A DNA stretch of 64,000 bases from Mucilaginibacter sp. 14171R-50. Lineage in GTDB: Bacteria > Bacteroidota > Bacteroidia > Sphingobacteriales > Sphingobacteriaceae. The notes under the pieces were generated by a model. It worked only from the letters and a program-made list of their open reading frames with translations, had not been told where the DNA came from and did no database searches. A program made the translations under genes and the position numbers. Positions 59,601-64,000 of this stretch are shown here, one piece after another (within the stretch, counting starts at the first letter, position 1; the number at the start of each line of letters is the position of its first letter). The stretch lies in the NCBI RefSeq assembly GCF_010093045.1, contig NZ_CP048115.1, forward strand, positions 62,001-126,000. Reading direction: 5' to 3'.

Positions 59601-61238
59601 ATGTTAAAAGGATTTTTTAACGTTCCGGCACCGGTAAACGAGCCCGTATTGAACTACGGCCCGCGCAGTGTGGAGCGCGCGGCGCTTAAAGCCGCTTTAA
59701 CCGAGGCACGCTCAAAACAGGCGGATATACCCATGTATATTGGCGGCAATGAGGTGCGTACAGGCAAGCTTAAAGAGCTGCGCCCACCTCATGATCATCA
59801 GCACTTATTAGGCACATTTCACTACGGCGATAAAACCCATATAACGGCGGCTATTGATGCAGCCCTGGCTGCCAAAGCCGATTGGGAAAACCTGCCATGG
59901 GAGCAGCGCGCGGCCATATTTTTAAAAGCTGCCGACCTGCTTGCCGGCCCATACCGTTATAAAATAAACGCGGCTACCATGCTTGGCCAAAGCAAGAACG
60001 CTTACCAGGCCGAGATAGATTCGGCCTGCGAGTTCATCGACTTTTTGCGCTTTAACGTGCAATACATGACCGAAATTTACCAGCAGCAGCCCCCGGTATC
60101 GGGTAAGGGCGTATGGAACCGCGTAGAACAGCGCCCACTTGAAGGTTTTGTGTTCGCGCTTACGCCATTTAACTTTACGGCCATAGCGGGCAACTTGCCA
60201 ACATCGGCAGCCATGATGGGTAACGTGGTGGTGTGGAAGCCTGCCGATACGCAGGTGTATGCTGCCAACGTAATTATGCAGGTTTTAATTGAAGCAGGCC
60301 TGCCGGCTGGTGTTCTCAACCTGATATACGCACCCGGCCCCGAGGTTGGCGATGTGGTATTTAACCATCCCGATTTTGCCGGGATCCACTTTACAGGCTC
60401 AACCGGTGTTTTCCAGAACATCTGGCAAACCATTGGCAACAACATCCATAAATACAAAACCTACCCGCGCATTGTGGGCGAAACCGGCGGTAAAGACTTT
60501 GTGCTTGCCCACCCAAGCGCCAATGCTGATGCCGTTGCGGTAGCCTTGCTGCGCGGCGCTTTTGAATACCAGGGGCAAAAATGCTCGGCTGCTTCAAGGG
60601 CTTATATACCAGCAAACTTGTGGCCCGCTGTTAAAGAGCACATGGTACGCGAGATGGCTACCTTTAAAATGGGCCCTACCGAAGATTTTGAGAACTTTAT
60701 TAATGCCGTTATCACTGAAGCATCGTTTGATAAACTGGCAAAATATATTGATGCGGCAAAAACCGACGACAGCGTTGAGATTGTTGCAGGCGGCAAGTAC
60801 GATAAATCAAAGGGCTGGTTTATTGAGCCTACCGTTTTAAAGGTTAACGACCCGTACTATGTAACCATGTGCGAAGAACTGTTTGGCCCGGTATTAACCG
60901 TGTATGTTTACGATGACAGCGAGTGGAGCAACATACTGGATATTGTAGATAAAACATCTATTTACGCGTTAACAGGTGCCATTTTATCGCAAGATCGGTA
61001 TGCCATTGCCGAGGCTACACAACGCCTGCGCAACGCTGCGGGTAACTTCTACATAAACGATAAGCCAACCGGTGCAGTTGTTGGTCAGCAGCCATTTGGC
61101 GGCGCCCGTGGTTCGGGTACTAACGATAAAGCCGGATCAATGATCAATCTGCTGCGTTGGGTATCGCCAAGAACGATAAAGGAAACCTTTGACCCGCCAA
61201 CGGATTACAGGTACCCATTTTTAACGGCCGAGGTTTAA
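59601..61238 (+). CDS. pruA: L-glutamate gamma-semialdehyde dehydrogenase (delta-1-pyrroline-5-carboxylate dehydrogenase)
   Basis: 545 residues, single-domain aldehyde dehydrogenase. It oxidises the proline/arginine-derived semialdehyde to glutamate with NAD. ALDH features: NFTAIAGNLPTSAAMMGNVVVWKPADTQ (coenzyme), FTGSTGVFQNIW, the glutamate of VGETGGKDF (E294) and the catalytic Cys in YQGQKCSAASR (C328), then EELFGPVLTVYVY. The FNFTAIAGNLP and C-terminal FGGARGSGTNDKAGS are typical of PruA. No putA/proline dehydrogenase gene is adjacent. Confidence 0.94.
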   Translation: MLKGFFNVPAPVNEPVLNYGPRSVERAALKAALTEARSKQADIPMYIGGNEVRTGKLKELRPPHDHQHLLGTFHYGDKTHITAAIDAALAAKADWENLPWEQRAAIFLKAADLLAGPYRYKINAATMLGQSKNAYQAEIDSACEFIDFLRFNVQYMTEIYQQQPPVSGKGVWNRVEQRPLEGFVFALTPFNFTAIAGNLPTSAAMMGNVVVWKPADTQVYAANVIMQVLIEAGLPAGVLNLIYAPGPEVGDVVFNHPDFAGIHFTGSTGVFQNIWQTIGNNIHKYKTYPRIVGETGGKDFVLAHPSANADAVAVALLRGAFEYQGQKCSAASRAYIPANLWPAVKEHMVREMATFKMGPTEDFENFINAVITEASFDKLAKYIDAAKTDDSVEIVAGGKYDKSKGWFIEPTVLKVNDPYYVTMCEELFGPVLTVYVYDDSEWSNILDIVDKTSIYALTGAILSQDRYAIAEATQRLRNAAGNFYINDKPTGAVVGQQPFGGARGSGTNDKAGSMINLLRWVSPRTIKETFDPPTDYRYPFLTAEV

Positions 61239-61278
61239 TCCTACAGCCCCCTTTAAGCGAAGGCTTTAAAAAAGCATA

Positions 61279-61310
61279 ATAAAGGCCAAAGTTTTTACTT
61301 TGGCCTTTAT
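61279..61310 (+). terminator. Intrinsic terminator after pruA
   Basis: ataaaggccaaag pairs exactly with ctttggcctttat around a short loop. Confidence 0.9.
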
Positions 61311-61409
61311 TTATGAATACCGCGCTGTGGCAAGCAAACCTGCACAGCAGAACTGATCCTCCGTTCCTCAATATGACAAGCGGGTTATGTCTTTTAGGTA
61401 TTGATCCTG

Positions 61410-62069
61410 CTATTTCTCAAACCTGAACACCTCGTCCATTTTCAGGTTATTATGGGTGCTTACCTTCATATCGGTAATAATACCGGTGGCAAGGCTGTAC
61501 ACCCAGCCGTGTACGTTTAGCTCCTGCCCGTTTGCCCAGGCGTTTTGTACAATAGATGTTTTGCAGAGGTTGCTTACGTTCTCTATCACGTTCAGTTCAA
61601 CCAGGCGGTCGCCGCGTTTGGATTCGTCTTCAATCGCATCAAGCTCGGCAGCATGCACACGATAAACATCTTTTATGTGGCGCAGCCAGTTGTCTATCAG
61701 GCCGAATTGTTTATTGGTCATGCTGGCCAGTACGCCGCCGCAGCCATAGTGCCCTGTTACAATAACATGCTTTACCTGCAAAACGTTCACGGCGTAATCT
61801 AATACGCTAAGCATATTCATATCCGTGTGTATCACCATATTGGCAATATTGCGGTGCACAAATATCTCGCCTGGCTTGGTATTGGTTATCTGGTTGGCAG
61901 GCACCCGGCTATCGGCGCAGCCTATCCACAACACCGGCGGTTTTTGCCCGTTTGCAAGCGTGGTAAAGTACTCGGGGTCTTCTTTTAAAGCGTTGGCCAC
62001 AAAGTTTTTATTGCCCTCTAAAAGGCTCTCGTAGCTAATGTGGTTGGTTTCGTGTATATGGTTAGACAT
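61410..62069 (-). CDS. Beta-class carbonic anhydrase (copy A)
   Basis: 219 residues. Interconverts CO2 and bicarbonate in the cytoplasm. Zinc ligands C51, D53 and R55 (WIGCADSRVPA) and H107/C110 (GHYGCGGV), the beta-CA pattern, plus IDNWLRHIKDVYRVHA. It is a paralogue of the second copy at 62965, with long identical stretches such as FVHRNIAN and KHVIV-GHYGCGGV. It is downstream of the DUF1275 gene, 15 bases away, in the leftward bicarbonate block. Confidence 0.93.
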   Translation of the reverse strand: MSNHIHETNHISYESLLEGNKNFVANALKEDPEYFTTLANGQKPPVLWIGCADSRVPANQITNTKPGEIFVHRNIANMVIHTDMNMLSVLDYAVNVLQVKHVIVTGHYGCGGVLASMTNKQFGLIDNWLRHIKDVYRVHAAELDAIEDESKRGDRLVELNVIENVSNLCKTSIVQNAWANGQELNVHGWVYSLATGIITDMKVSTHNNLKMDEVFRFEK

Positions 62070-62084
62070 GGCGATAATTGTTTC

Positions 62085-62834
62085 TTATTTACTGACCGGC
62101 GCATTCTTCCGCGAAAAAAAGCGCATCAATTTGTGCCGGGCAACTGTTGATAAATCGTAGTATAATATCGTGAGCAATATTAAGGGTATAAAGTAAAATA
62201 TGGCAAACTCGTACAAATTAAAGAAGTATCCGCCAATTATGCCACCTAAAAAATAAAAACCAAGCACTGTTAAGCGGATGTATATTTTATTTCTTACTAT
62301 TTCGGTCTTGGTTGATTTAGGGTGATACCAGTCTGATATATCCCCGCCCAGGTCGGTAAATAAACCCGTTAAATGCGATGATTTGATGAGCCCGCCCGAT
62401 ACAATAGATACCATGCTGTTTTGCAAACCCATCGAGAACAATATGGCGGCAATTACAATTTCGCGTTCGGTTTGGGTTTCTTCATAAAAATTATGGCCGT
62501 ATATGGCCACAAATAACAAAATGATAATTTCGATAATAACCGGTGCAGAATGCGCGCGGTAGTAGCTCCGTTCTTCGTACGACCGGATGATAAAGCTGGA
62601 CACGAACGCCCCAGCGAAAAACATGAACAGCCACACCAGGAATATAATTATCTGGGCGAAGTTTTGCTCGACAATATGCCGGGCGAGGTTCGCCACATGC
62701 CCGGTAATATTTGACGTAAACGCCAGGAACGCCACCATGCCCACTACGTTGGTAATGCCTGCTACCGCCGCCGTTGACGATGCCAGCAACAGGTTTTCTT
62801 TAAGCGTGCGGTCGTTTTTTGATTGCCTTAGCAT
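62085..62834 (-). CDS. DUF1275 (YoaK-type) membrane protein
   Basis: 249 residues, five to six membrane helices. The family signature AAVAGITNVVGMVAFLAFTS-NITGHV is at the start, followed by helix pairs and a conserved Asn/Ser-rich SMGLQNSMVSIVSGGLIKSS-HLTG in the middle; the C-terminus ends in a basic soluble tail. DUF1275/YoaK function is unknown. It sits between two carbonic anhydrases, downstream of a hairpin that separates it from the first. Confidence 0.85.
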   Translation of the reverse strand: MLRQSKNDRTLKENLLLASSTAAVAGITNVVGMVAFLAFTSNITGHVANLARHIVEQNFAQIIIFLVWLFMFFAGAFVSSFIIRSYEERSYYRAHSAPVIIEIIILLFVAIYGHNFYEETQTEREIVIAAILFSMGLQNSMVSIVSGGLIKSSHLTGLFTDLGGDISDWYHPKSTKTEIVRNKIYIRLTVLGFYFLGGIIGGYFFNLYEFAIFYFIPLILLTILYYDLSTVARHKLMRFFSRKNAPVSK

Positions 62835-62912
62835 AGGTACTGTTTTATAAAGGCTAAATTACTCTTAAAACCTGTTAAAGTGCGGCGCTATAAAAAAATA
62901 CGCCATAAAACA

Positions 62913-62936
62913 CCCCGGCTGCAATAACAGCCGGGG
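62913..62936 (-). terminator. Hairpin between carbonic anhydrase copy B and the DUF1275 gene
   Basis: ccccggctg, loop caataa, cagccgggg. Read on the minus strand it is followed by tgttttatgg, so it may weaken read-through from the SulP-CA pair. Confidence 0.75.
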
Positions 62937-62964
62937 CAATATGTATAGATAGATATAGGGCGGA

Positions 62965-63690
62965 TTAATGGGCGGCCAGCGCTTCGGTACCCTCCAGTTC
63001 GTACACATAGCCCAGGTTATCGGGCCCGCTGCTGGTTAAGCCAAGGTCTTTAATAAAGCCGGTGCTTATATCAATTACCCAGCCGTGCACCTGCAGGTCG
63101 GCGCGGTGCATCCAGGCGTTCTGTATGATGGATGTTTTGCACAGATTATACACCTGCTCGCTCACATTCAGTTCAACCAGGCGGTTTACTTTTTGCTTCT
63201 CGTCGGTAATACGGTCAAGCTCGTAAGCGTGTAAGCGGTAAACGTCTTTAATATGGCGCAGCCAGTTATCTATAATACCAAACTGCTTGCCTGTTAAAGC
63301 AGCTGCCACGCCGCCGCAGCCATAATGTCCGGCAACAATAACATGTTTTACTTTTAATACGTTAACGGCATAATCAAGCACGCTAAGCATATTCATATCA
63401 GAGTGCACGCAAACGTTGGCAATGTTGCGGTGCACAAATACCTCGCCCGGTTTGGTACCCGTAACTTCGTTAGCGGGCACGCGGCTGTCAGAGCAGCCTA
63501 TCCACAAAACCTCGGGGCTTTGTCCCTGTGCCAGTTTTTTAAAATACTCAGGGTCTTCTTTTACGCGCTCGGCTACCCAGCTGCTATTGCCGTTAATCAA
63601 TTTTTTATAGCTCTGGGCCTGGTCCAGCTTGATGCTGCCGGCATCAATAGCCTGCTTGTTTCCGTTCTTATTATTTTCAATTGTCGACAT
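62965..63690 (-). CDS. Beta-class carbonic anhydrase (copy B)
   Basis: 241 residues with a longer, polar N-terminus (NNKNGNKQAIDAGSI) than copy A. Zinc site C66-x-D68-x-R70 (WIGCSDSRVPA) and H122/C125 (GHYGCGGV). Seventeen bases after the SulP stop in the same direction, so it is co-transcribed with the SulP gene; this pairing suggests it hydrates CO2 at, or supplies bicarbonate to, the transporter. Confidence 0.93.
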   Translation of the reverse strand: MSTIENNKNGNKQAIDAGSIKLDQAQSYKKLINGNSSWVAERVKEDPEYFKKLAQGQSPEVLWIGCSDSRVPANEVTGTKPGEVFVHRNIANVCVHSDMNMLSVLDYAVNVLKVKHVIVAGHYGCGGVAAALTGKQFGIIDNWLRHIKDVYRLHAYELDRITDEKQKVNRLVELNVSEQVYNLCKTSIIQNAWMHRADLQVHGWVIDISTGFIKDLGLTSSGPDNLGYVYELEGTEALAAH

Positions 63691-63707
63691 GATACTTTTT
63701 TGTTTTA

Positions 63708-64000
63708 TGGTTTATAAACTAATTCTTTTAAAGGCGGCACATCGTACCTTTCCTTTACATCCTGTAATTGCACAACAATACCTTTGGTGTAGGCGTTGTG
63801 CTTGTAATTGTGTATGATCTCTAATACGTCGGGGTCAATATAGCGCGACTGCGAGCCATCGATAACCACATCGCTGCCCTTTGGCAAACTTGTTAATGTT
63901 ACCTGTATAGCAGCTTTGTTTAAAAACGATACCTCTTCGGCCAGCTTTATGCGGATGGTGTTTTTTTCGCCGTTTGGCGCAATGGTGTAAAAATAGGGGT
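63708..64000 (-). CDS. SulP-family anion transporter, C-terminal STAS domain (partial)
   Basis: Only the last about 97 residues lie in the window. They read PYFYTIAPNGEKNTIRIKLA, then EEVSFLNKAAIQVTLTSLP, then KGSDVVIDGSQSRYIDPDVL and EIIHNYKHNAYTKGIVVQLQ: a STAS domain (FLNKA start, IDGSQSRYIDPDVLEII core) as found at the C-terminus of SulP permeases. With carbonic anhydrase next to it, bicarbonate or a bicarbonate/proton exchange is a likely substrate, but sulfate cannot be excluded. Confidence 0.8.

Noticed and set aside
1..64000. Prophage, insertion sequence or genomic island
   Set aside because: No transposase, integrase, phage structural gene or tRNA-flanking direct repeat seen; gene content is core-like throughout.

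Overview
The window looks like chromosomal DNA of a Bacteroidota bacterium in the Sphingobacteriaceae; Mucilaginibacter or a close relative is my best guess. Grounds: Bacteroidota promoter boxes (TAnnTTTG) directly before many start codons, almost no Shine-Dalgarno sequences, and lineage-typical genes (TamL lipoprotein, type IX secretion plug-domain protein, DUF5606 protein, Porin_10-type porin, TonB receptor with a carboxypeptidase-like N-domain, futalosine-type UbiA prenyltransferase, M13 and M3 peptidases). I see no transposase, integrase, phage gene or CRISPR array. Protein-coding density is high and nearly all genes are housekeeping or metabolic.

Layout. 1-4.9 kb: 3' part of a membrane-anchored MutS-like ATPase gene, rlmH, a zinc CDF exporter, a Tat-exported Dabb protein, a DUF5606 protein and a cyclophilin. 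5-10.4 kb: an exported conserved protein, then a leftward run lpxK-pnp-porin. 10.4-16 kb: a beta-lactamase-fold hydrolase, a VOC protein, ysxC, a UbiA prenyltransferase, an M3 oligopeptidase and a small membrane protein. 16-20 kb: an exported protein, PAP2 phosphatase, amino-acid permease and DUF3891. 20-25 kb: tyrosine/homogentisate catabolism (flavin reductase-like protein, fumarylacetoacetate hydrolase, hmgA, hpd). 25-36 kb: tspO, tamL, an rRNA/tRNA methyltransferase, tRNA-Cys with an unannotated 58-aa basic protein, pyrD, an SGNH hydrolase, an ABC-F ATPase, the T9SS plug-domain protein and a thioesterase. 36-47.3 kb: M13 peptidase, valS, a hybrid histidine kinase, an HsdR-N nuclease-domain protein divergent from holA, a PAS protein, EVE and macro-domain proteins. 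47.4-53 kb: MBL-rhodanese, GMC oxidoreductase, an arylesterase-like protein, DoxX-like protein. 53-59.3 kb: a beta-helix-like lipoprotein with a TonB receptor and an HTH regulator, a metzincin lipoprotein and a small membrane protein. 59.6-64 kb: pruA and a leftward bicarbonate block (SulP C-terminus, carbonic anhydrase, DUF1275 protein, carbonic anhydrase).

The most unusual content is in the repeats. At least ten intergenic gaps are filled almost end to end by an imperfect inverted repeat built from short tandem words (for example gtaaaaagt, tgcagatg, gaaagtcc). The words differ from gap to gap, and the right arm usually stops 5-12 bases before a start codon. Two of these repeats have entered proteins: one encodes most of the signal peptide of the gene at 5022, and one forms an in-frame insertion of about 25 residues at the start of the editing domain of valyl-tRNA synthetase. 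A second, dispersed class of palindromes begins GTCAT and ends ATGAC. A third class (TAGAGACGC) supplies the pyrD stop codon. Several housekeeping genes have the -7 promoter box only 4-9 bases before ATG, which predicts leaderless mRNAs.
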